Shown here piece by piece: positions 31,489 to 39,401 of a DNA stretch of 64,000 nt. The position numbers and the translations under genes are program-made. Each line of letters opens with the position of its first letter. Position 1 is the first letter of the stretch. Below the pieces are notes generated by a model. That model saw nothing but the letters and a program-made list of their open reading frames with translations. It was not told the DNA's origin and did not search any database. This DNA is from Nocardioides sp. LHD-245. Its GTDB lineage: Bacteria > Actinomycetota > Actinomycetes > Propionibacteriales > Nocardioidaceae. The stretch covers positions 40,483 to 104,482 of the forward strand of contig NZ_JAVFWN010000020.1 of NCBI RefSeq assembly GCF_030929495.1. Direction: 5' to 3'.

Positions 31489-31586
31489 TCGAACGGCAGG
31501 CGGCCCCGGCCGACGCAGTCCCGCGGCCGGTTCGTGCACCCGGTCGATGTCGCATTCGTGACGACTCCAGATGGGCACCGAGCCAT

Positions 31587-31655
31587 CTACCCGGGCGCTG
31601 TGGCTACTACCCGGGCGCTGGTGCACCGGTTTTTGTGCTGTAACCCTTAGTTACA
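31587..31655 (+). repeat. 69-bp repeat, copy B
   Basis: Two CTACCCGGGCGCT repeats 7 nt apart, a 20-nt core, and GTAACCCTTAGTTACA at the end. It lies 11 bp from the 3' end of the TetR gene and has the same orientation as copy A at 12543. Confidence 0.9.
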
Positions 31656-31665
31656 GGGGCGGGCG

Positions 31666-32304
31666 TCAGCCGACGAGGAACCGCGGAGCGAGCGCGGCGC
31701 CCACCGCGGCGAGGTGCTCGACCAGGGCGTCGGCGTCGACCTCGACCAGACCGGAGCGCCAGGCGAGGACGGTCTCGACGAAGCCGCCGATGCCCAGCAG
31801 CACACTGACCCGCAGGCCGGTCTCGTCGGCATCGGGGCGCAGGTGGGGGCGGGCGAGGCCGATGAGCAGGTCGACCGCCATCTGGATGGTCTCGCGACGG
31901 CGCTGCTCGAGGACGGCGCTGCCGGCGTGGTCGCCGAAGATGATCTGCGCCCGCTGCGGCTCGTCGCCGATGTGGTGGACGACCACGAACAGCGCCGCCC
32001 GCAGCTGGACCAGCGGGTCGTCGTGGGCGTGCGGGGCGATGGCGGCGAGGAGCATGTCCAGGGTCTCGTCGCGCATCTGGTCCCACAGCGCGGCGAGCAG
32101 GGCGTCGCGGTCGGCGAAGCTCTCGTAGAAGTACCTGTCGGTCAGGCTCGCACGGGCGCACACGCCGCGCATGGTGACCGCGGCCCAGCCGCTCTCCTGC
32201 CAGATCTCCAGGGCGGCGGCGACCAGGGCCGTACGACGCTCGGCGCGCCGCTCGTCGGCCGACTTGCCGCCGTACCGACGGCGCGGGACACGCGCTGCTT
32301 CCAC
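31666..32304 (-). CDS. TetR-family regulator of the adjacent monooxygenase operon
   Basis: From the GTG at 32304 the protein is 212 aa. The HTH is AALEIWQESGWAAVTMRGVC followed by ARASLTDRYFYESFADRDAL, with the TetR recognition helix LTDRYFYESF at about residues 45-54. The C-terminal ligand domain has PHAHDDPLVQLRAALFVVVHH. It is divergent from the esterase-SDR-BVMO operon and separated by 69 bp containing a palindromic site, the usual arrangement for autorepression and control of the divergent operon by a small inducer. The long upstream extension of the open frame is antisense to the esterase gene and is rejected. Confidence 0.9.
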   Translation of the reverse strand: MEAARVPRRRYGGKSADERRAERRTALVAAALEIWQESGWAAVTMRGVCARASLTDRYFYESFADRDALLAALWDQMRDETLDMLLAAIAPHAHDDPLVQLRAALFVVVHHIGDEPQRAQIIFGDHAGSAVLEQRRRETIQMAVDLLIGLARPHLRPDADETGLRVSVLLGIGGFVETVLAWRSGLVEVDADALVEHLAAVGAALAPRFLVG

Positions 32305-32326
32305 CCGGACATCTTGACGGCAGGCG

Positions 32327-32348
32327 CCCTCAGAATGCAATGTGAGGG
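32327..32348. promoter_or_regulatory. Probable TetR operator
   Basis: CCCTCA and TGAGGG, 10 nt apart, form a 22-bp inverted repeat (with matching GCGC flanks GGCGC and GCGCC) midway in the 69-bp divergent gap. The position blocks both promoters. Confidence 0.6.
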
Positions 32349-32373
32349 CATGCGCCTTCAGAATTCCGGAACC

Positions 32374-33372
32374 ATGCGGGCCTCGGCGCGCGGCTCCGTC
32401 CGCAGCCGAGCGGCGGCCGCCGTCACTGCGCGGACCCTGCGTCCTCTGACGGCAGCGATCCCGCTCAACCGCGCGGGCATCCGCTTCTCCCGCCACCTCG
32501 TCGCCGGCAGCCTCGCCGCGTTCGGCCCGCCGCTGCGCGGAAGCCGGGTGGTGCGTGTCGCCCGGCCCGCGGCCAGCGGGCCGACCGTCCGCGGCGAGTG
32601 GGTCCGCGCCCCCGGCGCCGAGCGCGACGACGCCGTCGTCCTCTACATCCACGGCAGCGCCTTCACGATCTGCTCGGCCCGCACCCACCGCGGCCTCACC
32701 ACCCGGCTCTCGGCCCGCACCGGCCTGCCGGTCTTCGCCTGCGACTACCGGCTGGCACCCTCACACCGCTTCCCCAGCGCGGCCGACGACGTCCGCGCGG
32801 CCTACGACTGGCTGCTCGGCGAGGGCCACGACCCGGCCCGGATCGTGCTCGCCGGCGACTCGGCCGGCGGGCATCTCGCCGTCGACCTGGCCCTGGAGCT
32901 GATCCGCGAGGGCCGTACGCCGCCCGCGGCCCTCGTCGCGTTCTCCCCGGTCCTCGACCTCTCGATGTCCCTGGCCGCGGCCCGGGAACGGATGCGGCCC
33001 GACCCGATGATCTCCGCGGCCAAGGCGGCGAGGATGCTCGACCTCTACGTCGCCGGTCACGACCCGAAGGCCGCCCGGCTGGCCTTCACCTTCGACGGCG
33101 CCGACCGGTTCCCCCCGACGCTGGTGCAGGCAGGAGGCGCCGAGATGCTCGCCGCCGACGCGATCGAGCTGGCCCGCGGCCTGTCGTCCAGCGGCGCGGA
33201 GTGCCGCCTGGAGATCTGGCCCGACCAGATGCACGTCTTCCAGGCGCTGCCGCGGATCGTCCCCGAGGCCGACCACGCCCTCGACGCCGCGGCCGCGTTC
33301 GTCGACGACCAGCTCGAGGTCCAGCGCCGCCGCGGCGCGCTGACCCTGGTCCGACCGGCCAAGGAGGCCTGA
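32374..33372 (+). CDS. HSL-family alpha/beta hydrolase (LipR-like esterase)
   Basis: The protein is 332 aa from the ATG at 32374; an in-frame ATG at 32350 would sit only 2 bp after the operator. The oxyanion-hole motif is YIHGSAFTICS (HGGxF variant), the nucleophile elbow GDSAGGHLAVDLAL, and the acid/His end LEIWPDQMHVFQALPR. This is the hormone-sensitive-lipase family, close in layout to mycobacterial LipR-type esterases. It is first in a five-gene operon (esterase, SDR, ferritin-like, small protein, BVMO), where it may hydrolyse the ester that the Baeyer-Villiger enzyme makes. Confidence 0.88.
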   Translation: MRASARGSVRSRAAAAVTARTLRPLTAAIPLNRAGIRFSRHLVAGSLAAFGPPLRGSRVVRVARPAASGPTVRGEWVRAPGAERDDAVVLYIHGSAFTICSARTHRGLTTRLSARTGLPVFACDYRLAPSHRFPSAADDVRAAYDWLLGEGHDPARIVLAGDSAGGHLAVDLALELIREGRTPPAALVAFSPVLDLSMSLAAARERMRPDPMISAAKAARMLDLYVAGHDPKAARLAFTFDGADRFPPTLVQAGGAEMLAADAIELARGLSSSGAECRLEIWPDQMHVFQALPRIVPEADHALDAAAAFVDDQLEVQRRRGALTLVRPAKEA

Positions 33373-33373
33373 C

Positions 33374-34210
33374 ATGGGACACCGCCGTACCCAGGGCGCC
33401 GATGCCGTGGTCACCGGGGCGGGCAGCGGCATCGGCCGCGCCTTCGCCCGCGAGCTCGCCCGCCGGGGCGGGCGGGTGGTCTGCGCCGACATCGACGAGG
33501 CCGGGCTGAAGCAGACCGTCGCCGCGATCGAGTCCGGCGGAGGCGAGGCGCACGCCGTCACCTGCGACGTGTCCGACATCGCGCAGGTGCAGGCGCTCCA
33601 CGACACCGCGCTCGACCGGCTCGGCCGAGCACCGCGTCTCGTGGTCAACAACGCCGGCATCGGCGCCGGGGGCCGGACGGTCGGCGACGCGCCGCTCGCC
33701 GACTGGCAGCGCACCCTGGGCGTCAACCTGTGGGGCGTGATCCACGGCTGCCACGTCTTCGTGCCGACCCTGCGCGAGGCCGGCCGCGGCGGCATCGTCA
33801 ACGTCGCGTCCGCCGCAGGCTTCACCGCCGCTCCGCGGATGGGGGCCTACAACGTGAGCAAGGCCGGGGTCGTCAGCCTGTCCGAGACGCTGGCCGCCGA
33901 GCTGGCCGGCTCCGGCGTGGCGGTCACCGTGCTGTGCCCCACCTTCGTGAAGACCAACATCTTCGACGGCGAGCTGATCGACCCCGGCGCCGCCGGCCTG
34001 GCCCGCCGCATCGCGCGTCTGGCCGGCTTCTCCGCCGACCGGGTCGCCCGCACGACGCTCGACGCCCACGACAAGGGCCGCCTGTACGTCGTCCCCCAGC
34101 TCGACGCGCAGCTGCTCTGGCGCACCAAGCGCCTGCTTCCCGCCCCCTACACCCGCGTCGCCGGTCTGATCGGCCGGTTCGCTCCCGACGAGGAAGGTGC
34201 CCACCGATGA
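33374..34210 (+). CDS. SDR-family oxidoreductase
   Basis: The 278-aa protein begins one base after the esterase stop and has an AAGGAGG site. It has the classical SDR motifs: TGAGSGIGRAFAREL for NAD(P), NNAGIG, the catalytic Ser in NVASAAGF, and YNVSKAG with Tyr/Lys at about residues 160-164. The C-terminal extension GRLYVVPQLDAQLLWRTKRLLP is like the SadH/SDR members of mycobacterial mymA-type operons. It would oxidise an alcohol to the ketone used by the BVMO, or reverse. It overlaps the next gene by 4 nt. Confidence 0.9.
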   Translation: MGHRRTQGADAVVTGAGSGIGRAFARELARRGGRVVCADIDEAGLKQTVAAIESGGGEAHAVTCDVSDIAQVQALHDTALDRLGRAPRLVVNNAGIGAGGRTVGDAPLADWQRTLGVNLWGVIHGCHVFVPTLREAGRGGIVNVASAAGFTAAPRMGAYNVSKAGVVSLSETLAAELAGSGVAVTVLCPTFVKTNIFDGELIDPGAAGLARRIARLAGFSADRVARTTLDAHDKGRLYVVPQLDAQLLWRTKRLLPAPYTRVAGLIGRFAPDEEGAHR

Positions 34211-35169
34211 CCGGCACGACCACACCCGCACCCACCCGCACGACCTTCGACTTCGACCAGATGCTCCAGACCGTCAAGGACAAGCAGTGGTCGCTGGCCG
34301 ACATCGACTGGGACGCCCCCGGCGCCGAGACGATGACCGACGAGCTGCGGGCCAAGATGCGCCCGTTCATGGCCGACCTGGTGTGGATCGAGCACATCGG
34401 CGCCCGGGGGTTCGCGTCGCTGGCGAAGAAGGCGCCGACCCCCACGATCAAGCGGATCTACGAGTACTTCCACGCCGAGGAGCAGAAGCACGCCAACGCC
34501 GAGCTCGCCCTCATGAAGCGCTGGGGGATGCTCGACGAGGACGGCAGCACCCCCGAGCCGAACATCAACGTGAAGCTCGCGATCAAGGTGCTCGACGACT
34601 ACGGCGACAGCCTCCCCCTCACCGGACTCGCCACGCTGATCCCGCTGCTGGAGTGCGCACTCGACGGCGCGCTGGTGAAGTTCCTGCTCGAGGAGGTCAC
34701 CGATCCCGTCTGCCACGAGGTGTTCCGGCACATCAACTCCGACGAGGCGCGCCACATCACCGTCGACTTCCAGGTGCTCGAGCTGATCGGCGCCGGCCCG
34801 CTCCACAAGCTGATCATCGAGTCGATCGCCCTGCTGCAGCCGCAGGTGATCATCGGCCTGATCGTCGTGTTCACCCCGCTGATCAACAAGATGCGCGACA
34901 ACATCGTCGCGATGGGCCTGCCCGAGCAGAAGCTCTACAACGCGGTGAAGCGCTTCGCCACCATCGGCTCCCGCGGCGCCCACACCGCCCGGATCCCGGC
35001 CTACCACGTGCTCAAGGCGCAGGCCGCGATGGTCGTCGACCGCACGTCCCCCTACCACCGGCTGCTCGCGGACCCGATGGTGAAGCTGACCTCGTTCGTC
35101 CCCGCGAAGGTGCTCGGCCGGCCGCAGGCCTGGGTGGACGAGCTGACCCACGAGCCGGTGGCCTCGTGA
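34207..35169 (+). CDS. Diiron ferritin-like protein
   Basis: The 320-aa protein is all-helical. Carboxylate/His pairs fit a ferritin-like diiron site: WIEHIGARGF (about residue 60), HAEEQKHANAE (about 93), LLECALDG (about 150) and NSDEARHITVD (about 185). The two ExxH-type motifs and two lone Glu residues match the (E...ExxH)2 pattern of diiron oxygenases or oxidases. A hydrophobic region ALLQPQVIIGLIVVFTPL follows. In related actinobacterial operons this kind of protein is annotated as a ferritin-like or metal-dependent hydrolase; a hydroxylase or electron-transfer role is inferred. ATGA overlap with the SDR gene; GTGA overlap with the next. Confidence 0.75.
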   Translation: MTGTTTPAPTRTTFDFDQMLQTVKDKQWSLADIDWDAPGAETMTDELRAKMRPFMADLVWIEHIGARGFASLAKKAPTPTIKRIYEYFHAEEQKHANAELALMKRWGMLDEDGSTPEPNINVKLAIKVLDDYGDSLPLTGLATLIPLLECALDGALVKFLLEEVTDPVCHEVFRHINSDEARHITVDFQVLELIGAGPLHKLIIESIALLQPQVIIGLIVVFTPLINKMRDNIVAMGLPEQKLYNAVKRFATIGSRGAHTARIPAYHVLKAQAAMVVDRTSPYHRLLADPMVKLTSFVPAKVLGRPQAWVDELTHEPVAS

Positions 35170-35654
35170 CGGCGCCGACGCGTGGGTACGCCGGCGAGCT
35201 GATCCGCGGCGACGGCTGGCGCGGTCGCGCCTTCACCGGTCTCACGGTGGCCGTGATCGCGCCGGGCCGCGAGGCCGCGGTGATCGTCCCCGAGCTGGTC
35301 CGCACCGCCCGCGCAGTCAAGGTGTTCCAGGAGGAGCCGGACTGGCTGCTGCCCCTGCCGCTCCCGCTGCCCGGCCGGCTCGCCCGCCCGGCGGCGCGGA
35401 TCGGCCTGCGGCTCGCCGTACGCGACCCGTGGACCCGGCGCCGGCTCACCCCCGACCCCCGGTTCAACCGCCACCGTCCGCGGGTCGACGGGCGCTACTA
35501 CGCCGCCCTGCAGGAGCCGCACTGCACGCTGATCTCCTGGCCCGTCTACGCCCTCGTGACGGGCGGCGTCCGCAGCGCGGAGGGCGTCGAGCACCACGTC
35601 GACTGCATCGTCCTCGGCGAGAGCGCCGCCCGGCGAGAGGACCTCTGCGCATGA
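35166..35654 (+). CDS. Degenerate stand-alone fragment-like paralogue of the BVMO
   Basis: The 162-aa protein aligns by eye with the second half of the next gene's product. LTVAVIAPGREAAVIVPELV matches the second Rossmann motif but has lost GxGxxA. AVKVFQEEPDWLLPLPLPLP matches TVFQRTPIWCLPKPDAPLP. AVRDPWTRRRLTPDPRFNRHRP matches AVRDPETRARLTPAYALGCKRP, and GGVRSAEGVEHHVDCIVLGE matches GGVRTVAGVEHEADVLVLAT. It lacks the FAD-binding N-terminus and cannot be an independent monooxygenase. Its frame is clean and overlaps both neighbours by 4 nt, so it is expressed and selected. A partner subunit or substrate-binding role is inferred. Confidence 0.75.
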   Translation: MTAPTRGYAGELIRGDGWRGRAFTGLTVAVIAPGREAAVIVPELVRTARAVKVFQEEPDWLLPLPLPLPGRLARPAARIGLRLAVRDPWTRRRLTPDPRFNRHRPRVDGRYYAALQEPHCTLISWPVYALVTGGVRSAEGVEHHVDCIVLGESAARREDLCA

Positions 35655-37141
35655 CCACCACCACGCCCAACCACGAGGTCGTCATCGTCGGCGGCGGGTT
35701 CTCCGGCATCGGCGCCGCGATCCTGCTGTCCCGGGCGGGCTTCGACGACTACCTGCTGCTCGAGGCCGGCGACGGGCTCGGCGGCGCCTGGCACTGGAAC
35801 ACCTATCCCGGCGTGGCCGTCGACATCCCCTCCTTCAGCTACCAGTTCTCCTTCGAGCAGGTCGCCGGCTGGTCGCGGGTCTACGCCCCGGGGCGCGAGC
35901 TCAAGGCGTACGCCGAGCACTGCGTCGACAGGTACGACGTGCGCCGGCGCACCCGGCTGCGCACCACGGTCACCGCGGCCGCCTTCGACGACGAGGCCCA
36001 CCTGTGGCGGCTGGAGATCGAGGGCGGCGCCCCCGTCACGGCCCGGTACGTCGTCGGCGCGACCGGCGTGCTGACCCAGCCGAAGCTGCCGGACATCGAC
36101 GGGATCGCGGACTTCGCCGGGACGGTCATGCACACCGCCCGGTGGGACCACACCGTCGATCTCGCCGGCCGGCGCGTCGCGGTGATCGGCACGGGTGCGT
36201 CCGCCGTCCAGGCGATCCCCCACCTCGCCGATGCCGCGCATCACCTCACCGTCTTCCAGCGCACGCCGATCTGGTGCCTGCCCAAGCCCGACGCACCCCT
36301 GCCCGGGCCGGCGCGGGCGGCGCTGCGGATGGTGCCGGGCGCCCGCCGCGCGAGCCGGCTGGCCAGCCAGACCTTCGTCGAGGCGACCTTCCCGGTGGCC
36401 GCGCACTTCGCCGGGCTGGTGCCGGTGGCCGCCGTCGGCGAGCGGATCGGCCACGCCTACCTGCGCCGCGCCGTCCGCGACCCCGAGACCCGGGCGAGGC
36501 TGACGCCGGCGTACGCCCTCGGCTGCAAGCGGCCGAGCTTCTCCAACGCCTACCTGCCGACCTTCAACCGCGCGAACGTGACCCTGGAGACCAGCGGCAT
36601 CGGGAGCATCACGACGGGAGGGGTGCGGACCGTCGCCGGCGTCGAGCACGAGGCCGACGTACTGGTCCTGGCGACCGGCTTCAAGGTGTTCGAGAAGGGC
36701 AACATGCCGCCGTTCGCCGTCCGCGGCGCCGACGGCCTCGACCTGGAGAAGTGGTGGGAGGAGAACCACTTCCAGGCCTACCAGGGGGTGAGCGTGCCGG
36801 GCTTCCCCAACTTCTTCACGATCCTCGGGCCGTACGGCTACAACGGCTCGTCGTACTTCAACCTGATCGAGACCCAGAGCGCCCACATCGTGCGGGCACT
36901 GCGCCGGGCGCGGCAGGTCGGCGCGACCCGGGTCGAGGTGACGCCCGAGGCCAATGCCGCCTATCTCGCGAGCGCGCTGGGGCGCCGGCGCCATCAGGTG
37001 TTCTTCCAGGAGTCGTGCGGGCTGGCCAACAGCTACTACTTCGACGCCCACGGCGACGTGCCCTTCCGGCCGGCGACCACGCTGGAGACGATGTGGGCGG
37101 CGAAGCGGTATCCGCTCGACGCCTACTCCTTCACCGGCTGA
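35651..37141 (+). CDS. Flavin-dependent Baeyer-Villiger monooxygenase (MymA-like)
   Basis: The 496-aa enzyme has FAD-binding VVIVGGGFSGIGAAI at the N-terminus, the BVMO fingerprint FAGTVMHTARWDH (FxGxxxHxxxW) at about residues 156-168, and the NADPH-binding VIGTGASAVQAIP. The late ATG motif VLVLATGFKVF is also present. It inserts oxygen next to a ketone, giving an ester or lactone. As last gene of the TetR-controlled operon, with esterase and SDR, it suggests a pathway alcohol to ketone to ester to acid plus alcohol, or lipid-envelope modification as proposed for mycobacterial mymA. It overlaps the upstream gene by 4 nt. Confidence 0.92.
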   Translation: MTTTTPNHEVVIVGGGFSGIGAAILLSRAGFDDYLLLEAGDGLGGAWHWNTYPGVAVDIPSFSYQFSFEQVAGWSRVYAPGRELKAYAEHCVDRYDVRRRTRLRTTVTAAAFDDEAHLWRLEIEGGAPVTARYVVGATGVLTQPKLPDIDGIADFAGTVMHTARWDHTVDLAGRRVAVIGTGASAVQAIPHLADAAHHLTVFQRTPIWCLPKPDAPLPGPARAALRMVPGARRASRLASQTFVEATFPVAAHFAGLVPVAAVGERIGHAYLRRAVRDPETRARLTPAYALGCKRPSFSNAYLPTFNRANVTLETSGIGSITTGGVRTVAGVEHEADVLVLATGFKVFEKGNMPPFAVRGADGLDLEKWWEENHFQAYQGVSVPGFPNFFTILGPYGYNGSSYFNLIETQSAHIVRALRRARQVGATRVEVTPEANAAYLASALGRRRHQVFFQESCGLANSYYFDAHGDVPFRPATTLETMWAAKRYPLDAYSFTG

Positions 37142-37183
37142 TCGCCCACGGGAGCCCCGAGACGCTGATAGCGTCCGTCGACC

Positions 37184-37642
37184 ATGGGGACCGTACTCAA
37201 GATCCTGGTCGGCCTGCTGCTGACAGGCGCCCTGACCGCCTGCGGCGACGACCCGGAGGCGGATCTCCGCAGCCAGGTCAACGACCTCGGCCTCGGTGAC
37301 GAGATCGCCGACTGCATCATCACCGAACTGCGCGACGAAGCGGGGAGCCTCGATGCCCTCAGCGAACTGAGCCTGTCCGAGCAGCGAAAGGCGGCGGCAC
37401 GAGCAGGCGCGGCCTGTGGGAAGAAGACTTCCCCGGAGGAGTTGCGTGCCGCCATGGAGAAGGGCGACTTCGACGTCTTCGACGACCGCGCCCGGACCGC
37501 CCTGCTCGAAGTCATGATGTCGCGAGGCGTGCCGAAGAAGAAGGCCCGCTGCGTGGTCGATCGGGCCATGGAGCAGGGCCTGAAGCCGACCGACCTTCTC
37601 GATCAACCCACGATGCAGGAGATCGTCGCCTTCTGTCAGTGA
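37184..37642 (+). CDS. Lipoprotein of unknown function
   Basis: The 152-aa protein has a lipoprotein signal peptide with lipobox LLTGALTAC followed by GDDPEADL. The mature part is helical and charged, with three further cysteines (ADCIITEL, AACGKKT, ARCVVDRAM) and a fourth at the C-terminus (IVAFCQ), suggesting two disulfides. Two similar halves (ADCIITELRDEAGSLDALSELS and ARCVVDRAMEQGLKPTDLL) look like a duplicated helical module. TAGCGT lies 9 nt before the ATG. It lies downstream of the BVMO operon but has its own likely promoter. Confidence 0.75.
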   Translation: MGTVLKILVGLLLTGALTACGDDPEADLRSQVNDLGLGDEIADCIITELRDEAGSLDALSELSLSEQRKAAARAGAACGKKTSPEELRAAMEKGDFDVFDDRARTALLEVMMSRGVPKKKARCVVDRAMEQGLKPTDLLDQPTMQEIVAFCQ

Positions 37643-37656
37643 CGCACCACGCACCC

Positions 37657-39288
37657 TCAGCTGTCCAGCTCCAGCGACGCGCCCTCCCAGCGCCGGCGCA
37701 GCCACCGGTCGTGGGAGGCGACCACGATCGTGCCGGCGCTGAGGCCGATCGCCTCCTCCAGCTCGCTGACGAGTGCGAGCGAGAGGTGGTTGGTGGGCTC
37801 GTCGAGCAGCAGTAGGTCCGGCTCGGTGGCGACGGCGATCGCCAGCGCGAGTCTCCTGCGCTGGCCGACGGAGAGGAGTACGACGGGCTTCGGGAGCTCG
37901 CGCGCTGGGAGCAGGCCGAGGCTCCGCAGCGGGCGTCGTACGGCGAGGTCGGGGCCCACCGTGGCTGCATAGGCGTCGTCTGCGCTGGCGGTCAGGTCGG
38001 GGAACATCGGGTCCTGGGTGAGCTCGGCGACCCGCTGTGCGGCCACCTGGACGATGCCGGCCGTCGGCGCGATCCGGCCGGAGAGCACACCGAGCAGGGT
38101 CGACTTGCCGGAGCCGTTGGCGCCGGTCACCAGCAGGTGGTCGCCGGCTGCGAGGTCGAGCACGGGCAGCCGGAGCCGCCCCGCGACGGTCAGATCGCGG
38201 ACGGTGACGACCCGGCCGCTGCCGGCGGCTCCCGCGGTCAGTCCGGTCGCGAGCCGCAGCGGAGCCGGTGGCCTGCGGACCTGGGTGCGCTCGGCCTCCT
38301 CGAGTCGTCGCTCGGCATCGCGCTTGCGCCGGGCCAGCGCGCGGTCGACGTTGGCGCCCTTGAAGGCGTGGATGAACTTGTCGTTGTCGCGTGGCCCGCG
38401 GCCCGGGGCGATCGCGCTCTTGTCGATCCGGGCGGCCGCGCGCAGCCGCTCCAGCTCCTCCTGCTGCTGGGCGTAGGTCTCCTCCCAGCGGCGGCGTGCG
38501 GCCGCCCGCGCGTCGGCGTACGCCGACCACCCGCCGCCGTACCTGCGCCCACCGCGCCCGTCGGTGCCCATCCCCACCGGGTCGAGGTCGACGAGGTCGG
38601 TGCAGACCTCGTCGAGCAGCACCCGGTCGTGGCTGGTGAGGACGACGACGCCCGGCAGGTCGCGCAGGAAGGCCACGAGCAGCGCCACCGCCTCGTCGTC
38701 GAGGTGGTTCGTCGGCTCGTCGAGCAGCAGGCACTGGGGCCGCCGGGTCATCAGCGTCGCCAGCGCGAGCCGGGTGCGCTGGCCGCCGGACAGGAGGCCG
38801 ACCCGCCGGTCCTGCGGGAGATGGTCGAGCCCGAGCTGCTCGGCCGCCAGCAGCGCGCGCCGGTCGGCGTCCCAGGCGTCGTGGGCGAGGGCGAGCTCGA
38901 GCGCGGCGGCGTACTCCTCAGCGGTGGCGGGGTCGTCGAGCCGGTCGGCGAGGGTCTCGACCTTCGCGACCGCCTCGCGCAGCGGCCGGAGCGCCGTGGC
39001 GAGCACATCGGCGATCGTGTCCCCGTCGGCGAACGGTGGCTCCTGGGTGAGGAACGCCAGGTCGGCCGGCCGCTCGATCGTGCCGGTGACCTGCGCGGTC
39101 GCGGGCAGGTCACCGGTGACCGCCCGCAGCAGCGTGGACTTGCCCGCGCCGTTCTCGCCGATCAGGCCGATCCGCCGTCCCGGCTGGGCGAGCAGGTCGA
39201 TCCCGTCGAGGACCGTCCGGCGGCCGAAGGCGACGCTCAGGTCGCGGACGACGAGGGGGGCGAGTGACGGGGTGGCGGGCGCTGACAT
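37657..39288 (-). CDS. ABC-F family ATPase (ribosome-associated)
   Basis: The 543-aa protein has two ABC domains and no membrane segment. Domain 1 has GENGAGKSTLLRAV, LSGGQRTRLALA and LLLDEPTNHLDDEAV. Domain 2 has GANGSGKSTLLGVL, LSVGQRRRLALAIA and LLLLDEPTNHLSLALV. Between them is the inter-domain linker (about residues 235-325) with ARAAARRRWEETYAQQQEELERLRAAARIDKS, the P-site tRNA-interaction region. ABC-F proteins bind the E site of the ribosome and either protect it from antibiotics or help stalled ribosomes. A leader ORF with complementarity to the start region lies just upstream, typical of inducible antibiotic-resistance members. Confidence 0.93.
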   Translation of the reverse strand: MSAPATPSLAPLVVRDLSVAFGRRTVLDGIDLLAQPGRRIGLIGENGAGKSTLLRAVTGDLPATAQVTGTIERPADLAFLTQEPPFADGDTIADVLATALRPLREAVAKVETLADRLDDPATAEEYAAALELALAHDAWDADRRALLAAEQLGLDHLPQDRRVGLLSGGQRTRLALATLMTRRPQCLLLDEPTNHLDDEAVALLVAFLRDLPGVVVLTSHDRVLLDEVCTDLVDLDPVGMGTDGRGGRRYGGGWSAYADARAAARRRWEETYAQQQEELERLRAAARIDKSAIAPGRGPRDNDKFIHAFKGANVDRALARRKRDAERRLEEAERTQVRRPPAPLRLATGLTAGAAGSGRVVTVRDLTVAGRLRLPVLDLAAGDHLLVTGANGSGKSTLLGVLSGRIAPTAGIVQVAAQRVAELTQDPMFPDLTASADDAYAATVGPDLAVRRPLRSLGLLPARELPKPVVLLSVGQRRRLALAIAVATEPDLLLLDEPTNHLSLALVSELEEAIGLSAGTIVVASHDRWLRRRWEGASLELDS

Positions 39289-39289
39289 G

Positions 39290-39391
39290 GCTGATCCGAT
39301 CGGTGACGGGGTCGGACTCGCCGGGCACAGGTCGAGACGTCGGGTCTCCGGACGGCCGCGGGCGCGAGTCGGGTCAGGCGAGGATCAGCAT
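39290..39391 (-). promoter_or_regulatory. Translational attenuator leader of the ABC-F gene
   Basis: The leader RNA carries the sequence GCTGATCC within the short ORF (39382-39389) and its exact complement GGATCAGC directly before the ABC-F ATG (39290-39297). Pairing would hide the initiation region. A ribosome stalled on the leader ORF would free it. A secondary hairpin GAGAC-CCGAC-GTCTC lies between the two. This is the layout of antibiotic-induced attenuators. Confidence 0.65.
39374..39391 (-). CDS. Leader peptide MLILA upstream of the ABC-F gene
   Basis: ATG CTG ATC CTC GCC TGA encodes a five-residue hydrophobic peptide. A -10 box TAGGCT (39402-39407) ends 10 nt before this ATG, so the transcript would begin within a few nucleotides of it and the peptide would be translated almost leaderless. 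The stop lies 85 nt before the ABC-F start. Short hydrophobic leader peptides are used to sense ribosome-targeting drugs; expression here is inferred. Confidence 0.55.
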   Translation of the reverse strand: MLILA

Positions 39392-39401
39392 GATGGGGAC
39401 G

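Larger units (their letters stand above)
31420..31655. mobile_element. 236-bp MITE-like unit bounded by inverted 69-bp repeats
   Basis: Copies C and B of the repeat face each other, so the unit begins TGTAACTAAGGGTTACA and ends with its exact reverse complement. The 98 bp between the repeats have no ORF or homology that I recognise. The whole non-coding gap between the methyltransferase and TetR genes consists almost entirely of this unit. No transposase is encoded, so any movement would need help in trans. Confidence 0.6.

Noticed and set aside
31489..31586. Gene inside the MITE-like unit
   Set aside because: The 98 bp between the inverted repeats hold no start with ribosome binding site and no recognisable coding sequence.
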